Positions 26,716 through 34,403 of a stretch of DNA of 64,000 nucleotides are shown one piece after another. Made by a program: the position numbers and the translations under genes. The notes below the pieces were generated by a model that made no database searches, was not told the origin of the DNA, and worked only from the letters and a program-made list of their open reading frames with translations. This stretch comes from Duganella levis (GTDB lineage: Bacteria > Pseudomonadota > Gammaproteobacteria > Burkholderiales > Burkholderiaceae_D). The stretch's first letter is position 1; each line of letters starts with the position of its first letter. The stretch lies in assembly GCF_009857605.1 (NCBI RefSeq), contig NZ_WWCT01000006.1, forward strand, positions 124,001 through 188,000. Reading direction: 5' to 3'.

Positions 26716-27680
26716 CAGTATTTACGGTTCGGGAATTCCTTGGCTGCGACGTCGGCCGGGAATACGCCTTCTTGCGTCACAACGCGCTTGGGTACAGGCT
26801 TGCCGGCGACGACATCCTTCGCCAGCTGCATCAGCTGAGGACCGAGCAGCGGATTGCACTCCACCGTCACGTTCAGCTTACCGGCGATCATGGCCTCAAA
26901 CGCGCCTTTGACGCCATCGATGGAAATCACCAGGATATCTTTGCCCGGTTTCAGGCCGGCTTCCTCAATCGCCTGGATCGCGCCGATGGCCATATCGTCA
27001 TTGTGCGCATACAGCACGTTGATCTTCTTACCCTCGGCTTTCAGGAAGGCTTCCATCACCTCCTTGCCCTTGGCGCGGGTGAAGTCGCCGGTCTGCGAGC
27101 GGATCACCTTCAACTTTGGATTGCCGGCGATGACTTCTTCAAAGCCGTTCTTGCGGTCCAGCGCAGGCGCCGAGCCTACGGTGCCTTGCAGTTCAACGAT
27201 ATTCAAAACAGCATCAGGCGTTTTCTTTTGACGCTCTACCAGCCAGCGGCCGGCGCGGCGGCCCTCTTCCACGAAGTCCGAGCCGAGGAAGGTCACGTAC
27301 AGCGACGGATCGCTGACCTTGACCGCGCGGTCGGTCAGGATCACAGGAATCTTGGCGCGCTTGGCTTCCAGCAGCACCGTATCCCAGCCCGATTCCACCA
27401 CCGGCGAGAACGCAATCACGTCCACGCGCTGGGCGATAAAGGAGCGGATGGCCTTGACCTGGTTTTCCTGCTTTTGCTGGGCGTCGGCGAATTTGAGGGT
27501 GACGCCTTCCTTCTTGGCGGCGTCCTTGATCGAGACGGTATTCGCGGTGCGCCACTCACTTTCGGCGCCGACCTGCGAGAAACCGATCACCAACGGCTTA
27601 GCGGCGAAGGCGGATGGCACGCTCAGGGTGATGGCGGCGGCCAAAGCGGTGACCAATACGGTTCTGCGATTGCATGTCAT
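26715..27680 (-). CDS. ytfQ: Periplasmic furanose-binding protein YtfQ
   Basis: 321 residues. Signal peptide (about 1-26, ending PSAFA), then PLVIGFSQVGAESEWRTANT, the opening of periplasmic binding protein family 4 members close to E. coli YtfQ, whose ligand is galactofuranose with affinity for other furanoses. It is the first gene of a four-gene importer operon (ytfQ-R-T-yjfF) plus GH43. The RBS AGGAG (CAGGAGACTTGCC before ATG) is well placed. The 110-base AT-rich gap upstream presumably holds the operon promoter. Confidence 0.92.
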   Translation of the reverse strand: MTCNRRTVLVTALAAAITLSVPSAFAAKPLVIGFSQVGAESEWRTANTVSIKDAAKKEGVTLKFADAQQKQENQVKAIRSFIAQRVDVIAFSPVVESGWDTVLLEAKRAKIPVILTDRAVKVSDPSLYVTFLGSDFVEEGRRAGRWLVERQKKTPDAVLNIVELQGTVGSAPALDRKNGFEEVIAGNPKLKVIRSQTGDFTRAKGKEVMEAFLKAEGKKINVLYAHNDDMAIGAIQAIEEAGLKPGKDILVISIDGVKGAFEAMIAGKLNVTVECNPLLGPQLMQLAKDVVAGKPVPKRVVTQEGVFPADVAAKEFPNRKY

Positions 27681-27790
27681 GGCAAGTCTCCTGATAAGTT
27701 TTTTTATATTGTTATTTGGATCAATACTATGAGAAACATAAATATCTATCCAATGATATTTTCACACTCTGCGATATCTTTTTTGGTATA
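27681..27790 (-). promoter_or_regulatory. AT-rich probable promoter region of the ytfQ operon
   Basis: 110 bases between the GH127 stop and the ytfQ start, markedly more AT-rich than the surroundings. It contains GATATC (27773-27778), imperfect repeats GATATCTT...GGTATATC, and on the minus strand a TTGGAT hexamer about 17 bases before ATAGTA. No firm -35/-10 pair can be called, but a separate promoter or operator here is likely. Confidence 0.45.
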
Positions 27791-30217
27791 TCAACGCAGC
27801 AGGCGCAGCCCGTACAGCCCTCCGGCCACCGAGCCGTCACGGGCGACAAACTTGATTACCAGCTTTCCCGCCTGAGCGGCGCCGGGGGAAATAGGGTAGT
27901 CGCGGGTGTACAGCTCCTGTGACGCGCTGGCGTCGAGACGCACTTCGGCCAGCAGCTTGTCGTTGACAAGAATATCGAAACGGCGTCCCGCATCCAGTTT
28001 TGAATATGTCAGCCTTAGGCTGCGGGCTTCGCCTTTCTTGTCGGTCAGGTCGTAGCTGAACCAGCTGGTCGCATGGCGCCAGTGCTTGCCCTTGTTAATG
28101 CCAGCGTCGGCGCCTTCCGCCTTGAAGAAGTGGTCGGACTCCGGCTGCTGCTCGCCCGGCGCCACCTGGTCGATGGTCTGCGCGTCCAACGCCAGACGCT
28201 CTTTCTCATCCTCGGCCGCCTTGGCGCGGCGCTGGGCCAGATCGCCTGGCGTGGAATACGGCCAGTAGACGACGTAGCGCGCATCGTGCACGCGGAAGAA
28301 CGGCACGAAGGTGGTCGGGCCGGCGTCCACCGACTGCACCAGTCCCGGCGCGGTAAAGGTCAATGGCCGGCCGGGGACGGGACGGAAGCGGTTAGCAAAA
28401 GCCGCGCTGCCGCTGACCAGCACCGGCGCCTGCTCCAGCGGACATACAGGGCCGCTGGCGATGTGGCCCATGCGGCTGTCGTCAGCCAGGTAGTTCAGCT
28501 GCTCGCCGGGGAATGGATTGGTTTTTGCGGCCAGCACCACAGGGCCGTGCAGCACGGCGTAGTAAGCGGATTTGTCGGGCATCTGCTCCAGCCGCGTTGT
28601 CATCGGCAGGCGGATTTCGACCTTGTCGCCATCGCGCCATGCGCGACGCACGTTGACGTAACGGTCGGCGCCAATGGCGGCGGCTACCGGCTTGCCGTTG
28701 ACGGTGATCCGCAAAGCGCCCTGCTCCACCCATTCGGGATAACGGATCTTCAGCGTGAAGGTCTTGTTACCCTTGACGGTGATGGTGCTGCGGTCTTGAT
28801 CCGGGAAGCGGTTGGCCTGGCGGATTTGCACGCCCTGCTCGCGCCAATCCAGCGTGGATGGGATGAACAGGTTGACGTACAGGCTGTCGCCGCGATGGGC
28901 GTAGATGAATTCACCGTACTTGGCGTGGCTTTCCAGCCCGGAGCCAACGCAGCACCACATGGCTTTCTGCGGCTGCGAATAGACGCGGTAGTGATTCGGC
29001 CGCATCGGCGTGAAGTAGACGAAGCCGCCGCTATCTGGCCGCTGAGATGACAATATATGGTTGTACAGCGCGCGCTCGTAGTAGTCGGCGTAGCTGCCTT
29101 TTGCGTCGCCGAGGAACAGCAGCTCGGTGAGCTTGAGCATATTGTAGGTGTTGCAGGTCTCCGGGCCTTCCACTTCTTCGATCATCGGGCCGAAGTCTTT
29201 ATCGTCGTGGAAGTGCTCCTTGACGCTGTTGCCGCCGATGGCGACGGTGCGGTGATCGTGGACGGTCTGCCAGAAGAAAGCAGCGGCTTGTTGCCAGTCT
29301 TTGCGGCTGGTGATGTCGCCGATGCGTTTGAAACCGATGACTTTCGGGATCTGCGTATTGGCGTGCAGGCCGGTGAGCTGGTCCTTGTTTTCTTCCAGCG
29401 GGCGCAGGATGGCTTGATGGGAGAAGCGGATCGCCAGGTCCATGTACTTCTGCTGGCCGGTCATCTGTGCGACGTCGGCCAGCACTTCGTTCATGCCGCC
29501 GTGCTCCGCGCGCAGCATGGATTGCATTTGTTCGTCGCTCAGGTGCGAGGTCAGGTCCAGGGTCCAGTCGCACAGGGCGATCAGCATGGCGCGGGCATCC
29601 TGGTTGTTGGCGTAGGTATAGGCGTCGCGCAGGCCGGCGTAGGTTTTGTGGAGGTTGTACCACGGGACCCATTTGCCGTTGACCGAGAAGTTATCGGCTT
29701 GCAGTTTGCCTTGGGCGATGTCGCGCCATGCGGACGCGCCGCCGGGGACGCCGCCAATATAGCCATCACCATTGGCTCGCTGGCAGCGTTTGAGTTCTGC
29801 GACGAAGTAGTTCAGGCGCTTGGAGACTTCTTCATCGCCGGTGGATGCGTACATCAAGGCGAGCGCCGACAGGTAATGGCCGCCCATGTGGCCATCAAGG
29901 CCGGTGGCCTCCCAGTTGCCGTAGGTCGGCTGCTTGAGCGGCAGGCCGGCTTCGCGCAGGAATGGCGCCAGCAGGCGGTCGGCGTCCAGCGACAGGATGT
30001 AGCGCAAATCGGTGCGTTGCGCTTCCAGGAAAGGACTCGGCCCAAGGCGCACGGCGTTCAGCGGGAACAGCACGACCGTCCCCTGCGACGCGGCGGTATC
30101 CTCAGCCCGCGCGGCCGGCGTCACAGCGGCAAACGCGCCATGCGACGCCACCGTGGCAGCTGCGCCGGCGGCCAACTTCAACGTGTGGCGGCGGGAGGAT
30201 GTGCGCGGGCTGGCCAT
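27791..30217 (-). CDS. GH127 beta-L-arabinofuranosidase, exported
   Basis: 808 residues. The N-terminus SSRRHTLKLAAGAAATVASH resembles a Tat-type signal. The GH127 catalytic barrel shows the zinc/thiolate site by motif: Glu353 and Cys355 in EGPETCNTY and the Cys422-Cys423 pair in AMWCCVGSGLESHAKYGEF; by analogy with Bifidobacterium HypBA1 these correspond to Glu338, Cys340 and Cys417-Cys418, Cys417 being the nucleophile. GH127 enzymes release L-arabinofuranose from beta-linkages, for example in extensin-type side chains and some arabinan ends. The TAATG overlap with the upstream GH43 gene shows co-translation. C-terminal ~150 residues form a beta-sandwich-like domain. Confidence 0.93.
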   Translation of the reverse strand: MASPRTSSRRHTLKLAAGAAATVASHGAFAAVTPAARAEDTAASQGTVVLFPLNAVRLGPSPFLEAQRTDLRYILSLDADRLLAPFLREAGLPLKQPTYGNWEATGLDGHMGGHYLSALALMYASTGDEEVSKRLNYFVAELKRCQRANGDGYIGGVPGGASAWRDIAQGKLQADNFSVNGKWVPWYNLHKTYAGLRDAYTYANNQDARAMLIALCDWTLDLTSHLSDEQMQSMLRAEHGGMNEVLADVAQMTGQQKYMDLAIRFSHQAILRPLEENKDQLTGLHANTQIPKVIGFKRIGDITSRKDWQQAAAFFWQTVHDHRTVAIGGNSVKEHFHDDKDFGPMIEEVEGPETCNTYNMLKLTELLFLGDAKGSYADYYERALYNHILSSQRPDSGGFVYFTPMRPNHYRVYSQPQKAMWCCVGSGLESHAKYGEFIYAHRGDSLYVNLFIPSTLDWREQGVQIRQANRFPDQDRSTITVKGNKTFTLKIRYPEWVEQGALRITVNGKPVAAAIGADRYVNVRRAWRDGDKVEIRLPMTTRLEQMPDKSAYYAVLHGPVVLAAKTNPFPGEQLNYLADDSRMGHIASGPVCPLEQAPVLVSGSAAFANRFRPVPGRPLTFTAPGLVQSVDAGPTTFVPFFRVHDARYVVYWPYSTPGDLAQRRAKAAEDEKERLALDAQTIDQVAPGEQQPESDHFFKAEGADAGINKGKHWRHATSWFSYDLTDKKGEARSLRLTYSKLDAGRRFDILVNDKLLAEVRLDASASQELYTRDYPISPGAAQAGKLVIKFVARDGSVAGGLYGLRLLR

Positions 30218-31230
30218 TATTTCGCCGGCAGCTGGTTGCTGCGGTATTTATTCAAATCCGCCTGATCGACCGTCGGCCAGCCGGTGGCGTCAAACTTCAT
30301 CTCCATGATCTTGAGCTTTTGCAGATAATTATCCGCAGTCTCATACGCATGCAGCACCAGGTAATCCTTGCCGTCCATGGTGTAAGCACTATTGTGGCCC
30401 AGGCCCTTCCAGTCCTTGTCACCCGCGATCACCAGCGTGCCGCCGCCCTTCATCATGTCAACGCCGTTCTTGTCCAGATACGGCCCCGCCACTTCCTTCG
30501 AGCGGCCGACCATCACATGGTAAGTGCTGTCAGCCTTCTTGCAGCACAGTCCAAACGACACAAACAAATAATAGTAATCGCCCTTCTTGAAGATAAACGG
30601 CGCCTCGATCTCGCCCGGCCCCGCCTTCTCGGTGGCCGCCGCTTCGCCGCTGGTGCGGCTGGCAATCGCATGCCACTCCTGCGGCTCCGCGATGCCAGTC
30701 CACTCCTTATTCAGCTTGACCAGTTTCAGCCCGCTCCAGAAAGAACCGAACGACATCCACGCATTGCCCTTGCCATCCTCAATCACATTCGGATCGATGG
30801 CGTTCCAGTCGTCGCGCACCGGCACCGACTGCAACACCATCCCCTTATCCACCCACTTGTAGTCGGGAGAATGTGGATTGAGCGTTTTATTAACGGTGAC
30901 GCCAATGCCGGATGTGTTCTTGCCAAAGCCCGAAACGGAATAATACAAATAGTATTGACCGTCATGGAACTGGATGTCCGGCGCCCAGATATGGTCGTCA
31001 AACGTCGGCGCTGCTTTCTTCGCCCACACCGGCTGGCCCTTGAACACGCGGCCCTCCGGCGTCCAGTTCTTCATATCCTTCGAACTGTAGAAAGTGATAC
31101 CCGGCCCTGTGCTGAACACATAGTAGGTATCGCCCTCCTTCGCCATTACCGGATCATGCACGCTGACTTCCTTGGCCGAGCATCCCATGGCCGCCAACGC
31201 CAACGCCACCGTCGATAAAACATACTTCAT
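30217..31230 (-). CDS. GH43 endo-arabinanase-type hydrolase, probable lipoprotein
   Basis: 337 residues. N-terminal signal MKYVLSTVALALAAMGCSAK, with a possible lipobox at Cys17 or signal peptidase I cleavage after CSA. Catalytic residues by motif: Asp26 in SVHDPVM, Asp146 in AIDPNVI and Glu209 in GEIEAPFIF. The compact single-domain form with SVHDPV...IWAPD is characteristic of GH43 endo-1,5-alpha-L-arabinanases. ATG 31230 was chosen over an upstream ATG at 31278, which would overlap the previous GH43 gene; a ribosome site AAGAGG lies at -12. Likely a periplasmic or outer-membrane-attached arabinan degrader. Confidence 0.9.
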   Translation of the reverse strand: MKYVLSTVALALAAMGCSAKEVSVHDPVMAKEGDTYYVFSTGPGITFYSSKDMKNWTPEGRVFKGQPVWAKKAAPTFDDHIWAPDIQFHDGQYYLYYSVSGFGKNTSGIGVTVNKTLNPHSPDYKWVDKGMVLQSVPVRDDWNAIDPNVIEDGKGNAWMSFGSFWSGLKLVKLNKEWTGIAEPQEWHAIASRTSGEAAATEKAGPGEIEAPFIFKKGDYYYLFVSFGLCCKKADSTYHVMVGRSKEVAGPYLDKNGVDMMKGGGTLVIAGDKDWKGLGHNSAYTMDGKDYLVLHAYETADNYLQKLKIMEMKFDATGWPTVDQADLNKYRSNQLPAK

Positions 31231-31243
31231 TGCGAACCTCTTC

Positions 31244-32830
31244 TTAATTACCCGTACGGGCGCCCCAGATGGACACACCGTCCACCGATTGCGCCGTCCA
31301 CGTCACCACAAACGCGCTGGCGTTGGTATTCCACTGGCGCGACAACACGCCAGAGAAAGTGCCGGTCGAGCCGAGCATCAGGGTGACCTTGTTACTGCCA
31401 TCATGCTTCCACGTACCCGTCGCCGCGCCGGTGACCGTGCCATCCGACGCCAGCAGAACATTCGCCGACGGCTTGATCGTCGTCGTAATATCCTTGCCGT
31501 GGTTGACCATCTTGTACGTGCCCACAGCATCGGCCGCCGTCACCTCAGCCGACAGCGCGGTCGCATTCTTGCTGAGCGGCGCGTAGCGGAACGGCGCCAC
31601 CACCGGCCAACCATCGGCATTGATGAACATCTCATGCACACGAATCTGATGCAGTTCGCCCTGATTCGGGAAGCGCGTATGGAAGATCAGGAAGTGCTGG
31701 CCGGTCGACGCTTCATAGTATGCCGAGTTGTGGCCCGGCGATACATAACCCAGCGGCGTTCCGGTCTCGCCGGACGCCAGCGCGAACTGGTAGTTCCCCA
31801 TGATCTTCTGACCGTACGGCGCGATCGACGCATCGTCAAACAGCGGCAGCGCCGGATTGGCCTTGACGTTGGCCATATCGGTGCCCTTCGCGTCCACATA
31901 CGGACCGTCCGGATTCAGCGACCGCGATACGCGCATGTTGTACGCACCATTTGCATCCAGCCCGCCAAAGGACGTGAACAGGTAGTAGAACTTCGACTGC
32001 GGGCTATACAGCACATAGGCGCCTTCGATGCGAGCGTGGTTACCGCCCAGCAGATGCTTGCCGTAGCCCTGGCCCGGTTTCTGCAAACCGGTGGTGGTAT
32101 CCATCTCCAGAATGAAGATGCCGCCCGAGTAGGAGCCGTAGATCATCCACAGCTTGCCGTTCTGGTCGAAGAAAGTGTTCGGGTCCACCACGTTGGGCAT
32201 GGTCAGCGCATCGTAGATCGTCACGCCGTCCTCGCCCGGCAAGCCCCACATGCCCGATTTGAGCAGGATCTGCTTGTTGACGTATGGGCCTTCTACCTTG
32301 TCCGCCACCGCGACACCCAGCGCTGAGCGCGGGGAGTCGCCTTTACAGGCGCAGTAGTAGTGATAGAACTTGCCGTCGGCGAGTTTGACCACGTCCGGCG
32401 CCCACAGGTCCGTGACCTGCGCCCAGGCGAAAGTATCGGCCAGCGCGGTCACCACGTTGTTGAACAGCGGATTGGTGGCGGTCACGTTGTCGGCGATCTT
32501 GGTCCAGTTCATCAGATCCGTCGACTTGGCCGCAGCCAGGTGCGAACCGAAGACGTAGAACGTGCCGTCCACCTTGATGACTGATGGATCGTGAACCGAG
32601 GCTTCGGCAAACGTGATGGCCGTAGGCGCCGGCGTTGGCACCGGCGTTGGCGTTGGCGTAGGTGTCGGAGTGGGCGTCGGTGTCGGCGTTGGCGCGGGCG
32701 TTGGCGCGGGCGTCGGTGTCGGCGTGGCGGCGACGGTGCTGCCGCCGCCCCCGCCACCGCAGCCGGCCAGCACCAGCGCTACGCCGCCGGCCGTAATCAC
32801 CTTGCGGCGCGTGATTTTGATATCGTCCAC
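31244..32830 (-). CDS. GH43 arabinanase with PT linker and C-terminal domain, lipoprotein
   Basis: 528 residues. N-terminal lipoprotein signal with the lipobox LVLAGC (Cys24) followed by a glycine run, a 35-residue Thr-Pro linker (about 36-70), the GH43 propeller and an extra C-terminal beta-domain (about 430-528) as found in AbnA/Abn2-like extended endo-arabinanases. Catalytic residues by motif: Asp81 in SVHDPSV, Asp217 in NVVDPNTF and Glu269 in RIEGAYV. The linker would hold the enzyme away from the membrane, so surface or periplasmic degradation of arabinan backbone is likely. It starts 4 bases after the GH51 stop. Confidence 0.93.
   Translation of the reverse strand: MDDIKITRRKVITAGGVALVLAGCGGGGGGSTVAATPTPTPAPTPAPTPTPTPTPTPTPTPTPVPTPAPTAITFAEASVHDPSVIKVDGTFYVFGSHLAAAKSTDLMNWTKIADNVTATNPLFNNVVTALADTFAWAQVTDLWAPDVVKLADGKFYHYYCACKGDSPRSALGVAVADKVEGPYVNKQILLKSGMWGLPGEDGVTIYDALTMPNVVDPNTFFDQNGKLWMIYGSYSGGIFILEMDTTTGLQKPGQGYGKHLLGGNHARIEGAYVLYSPQSKFYYLFTSFGGLDANGAYNMRVSRSLNPDGPYVDAKGTDMANVKANPALPLFDDASIAPYGQKIMGNYQFALASGETGTPLGYVSPGHNSAYYEASTGQHFLIFHTRFPNQGELHQIRVHEMFINADGWPVVAPFRYAPLSKNATALSAEVTAADAVGTYKMVNHGKDITTTIKPSANVLLASDGTVTGAATGTWKHDGSNKVTLMLGSTGTFSGVLSRQWNTNASAFVVTWTAQSVDGVSIWGARTGN
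32621..32725 (-). repeat. Low-complexity Thr-Pro linker repeat
   Basis: 105 bases of degenerate tandem ACN-CCN codons coding for a (Thr-Pro)n linker with some Ala/Val substitutions, inside the GH43 lipoprotein gene. Such segments can vary in length between strains by replication slippage; no assembly error is apparent because the frame stays open. Confidence 0.8.
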
Positions 32831-32834
32831 GCGC

Positions 32835-34385
32835 TTACTCCACCGCTACCACGATGACTGCCTTGGCCGGAACCTTGACCGTCAGCTTGCCATCCGCACC
32901 GGCTGCTGCGCTGAACGCCACAGGCTTGATCGCATTCGGCGACTGGAAGGTGTTATGCGTATCCATGGCCGATGCCGTCAGCAGATTGCCCTTCACCGAC
33001 TTGATGCTCTGGCCCGGAATATTCAACGCTACATCGGCAGCCTTGTTCGGATTGGTGTTCACCAGCGCCACATACAGCTTGCCGTCCGCACCACGCGCGG
33101 CCGAAGCGCTAATCTCAGGCACCTTGAAACCGCCAGCGCTGTAGTCCGGATTATCCTTCAACGACACCGGCAGCGAGGTCGCGCCCTGGAACGGCACATA
33201 CATCTGGTAAGCGTAGTAGGTTGGCGTCAGCAGCATCTTGTCCTTGTCGGTGATGATCATCGACTGCAGCACGTTGACCATCTGCGCGATATTCGTCATC
33301 CGCACGCGATCCGCGTGGGCATGGAAGATGTTGAAGTTGAGCGCCGCGACCACTGCATCGCGCAGCGTATTTTGCTGGAACAGGAAGCCAGGATTGGTGC
33401 CCTTCTCCACGTCATACCAGGTCCCCCACTCGTCCACCAGCAGGCCCAGTTTTTTCTCCGGGTCGTTCTTGTCCATGGCGGCGCTGTTTTTCTGGATGTG
33501 CGTTTCCATGCGCAGCGTGTTGGACAAGGTGGAGATCCACTCGTTTTCCTGGAAGCCGGTCGAAGCGCCCTTCACTTCCCACTTGCCGGTCGGGATGGTG
33601 TAATAGTGGAAGCTGATGCCGTCGGTTTGCTTCTTCAGTTCCTTGCTCAGCACCTCGGACCAGGTCACGTCATTGTCGTTGCCGCCGCTGGCGATGATCT
33701 TCGGGCGATATTGCTTAGGCGCGCGCAGGAAGGTCTCAACCTGCTTGTACAGGTCCGAATAGTACTGCGGACTCATATTGCCGCCGCAGCCCCAGGCCTC
33801 GTTACCGACCGCGAAGTACGCCACCTTGAACGGTTTGTCGTGGCCATTCTTGCGGCGCATATTGGCCAGCGTCGATTTGCTGTCGGAGGTCATGTACTCC
33901 ACCCACTCCGACATTTCTTGCGCGCTGCCGGTGCCCAGGTTGCCGTTGACGTAGGCGTCCGCGCCCAGCATCTCTACCAGATCGAAGAATTCGTGCGTGC
34001 CGACGGCGTTGGATTCGTCCACGCCGCCCCAGTTGGTGTTGACCTTGACCGGACGCTTCTCGCGCGCGCCAATGCCGTCGCGCCAGTGGTATTCGTCGGC
34101 GAAGCAACCGCCCGGCCAGCGCACCAGCGGCACGTGGATGTCTTTCAGCGCGCCGACCACGTCGTTACGCCAGCCCTTGGTATTCGGGATCTTCGATTTC
34201 GGACCGACCCACAGGCCTTCATAAATGCCGGTGCCCAGGTGTTCTGCGAACTGGCCGTAGACGTCCTTATTAATCACCGCACCTGGCTTGCCGGTGTCGA
34301 TGGTCAGGCTGACCGCATCGGCAGCGAATGCGCCGCCGGCGGTCATCATGCACAGTGCGAGTACACCACGTTGGATTGGGTTCAT
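32835..34385 (-). CDS. GH51 alpha-L-arabinofuranosidase, exported
   Basis: 516 residues. Signal peptide ending GGAFAAD (about residue 21), a (beta/alpha)8 barrel and a C-terminal jelly roll. GH51 residues by motif: acid/base Glu196 in AVGNEAWGCGG and nucleophile Glu319 in LLVDEWGTWYD; VRWPGGCFADEYHW is also diagnostic. Most GH51 enzymes are cytoplasmic; this one has a convincing signal peptide, so it acts in the periplasm, removing alpha-1,2-, 1,3- or 1,5-linked arabinofuranosyl units. The gene is 18 bases after GH97. Confidence 0.95.
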   Translation of the reverse strand: MNPIQRGVLALCMMTAGGAFAADAVSLTIDTGKPGAVINKDVYGQFAEHLGTGIYEGLWVGPKSKIPNTKGWRNDVVGALKDIHVPLVRWPGGCFADEYHWRDGIGAREKRPVKVNTNWGGVDESNAVGTHEFFDLVEMLGADAYVNGNLGTGSAQEMSEWVEYMTSDSKSTLANMRRKNGHDKPFKVAYFAVGNEAWGCGGNMSPQYYSDLYKQVETFLRAPKQYRPKIIASGGNDNDVTWSEVLSKELKKQTDGISFHYYTIPTGKWEVKGASTGFQENEWISTLSNTLRMETHIQKNSAAMDKNDPEKKLGLLVDEWGTWYDVEKGTNPGFLFQQNTLRDAVVAALNFNIFHAHADRVRMTNIAQMVNVLQSMIITDKDKMLLTPTYYAYQMYVPFQGATSLPVSLKDNPDYSAGGFKVPEISASAARGADGKLYVALVNTNPNKAADVALNIPGQSIKSVKGNLLTASAMDTHNTFQSPNAIKPVAFSAAAGADGKLTVKVPAKAVIVVAVE

Positions 34386-34403
34386 TTCTCAGTCTCCTTG
34401 ATT

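Noticed and set aside
32621..32725. Tandem repeat as minisatellite or CRISPR-like array
   Set aside because: It is a degenerate Thr-Pro codon run in frame within a GH43 lipoprotein, with no spacers.
30217..32830. Two adjacent GH43 genes as one frameshifted gene or a duplication
   Set aside because: Each has its own signal, catalytic triad and stop, and they differ in domain structure and sequence.
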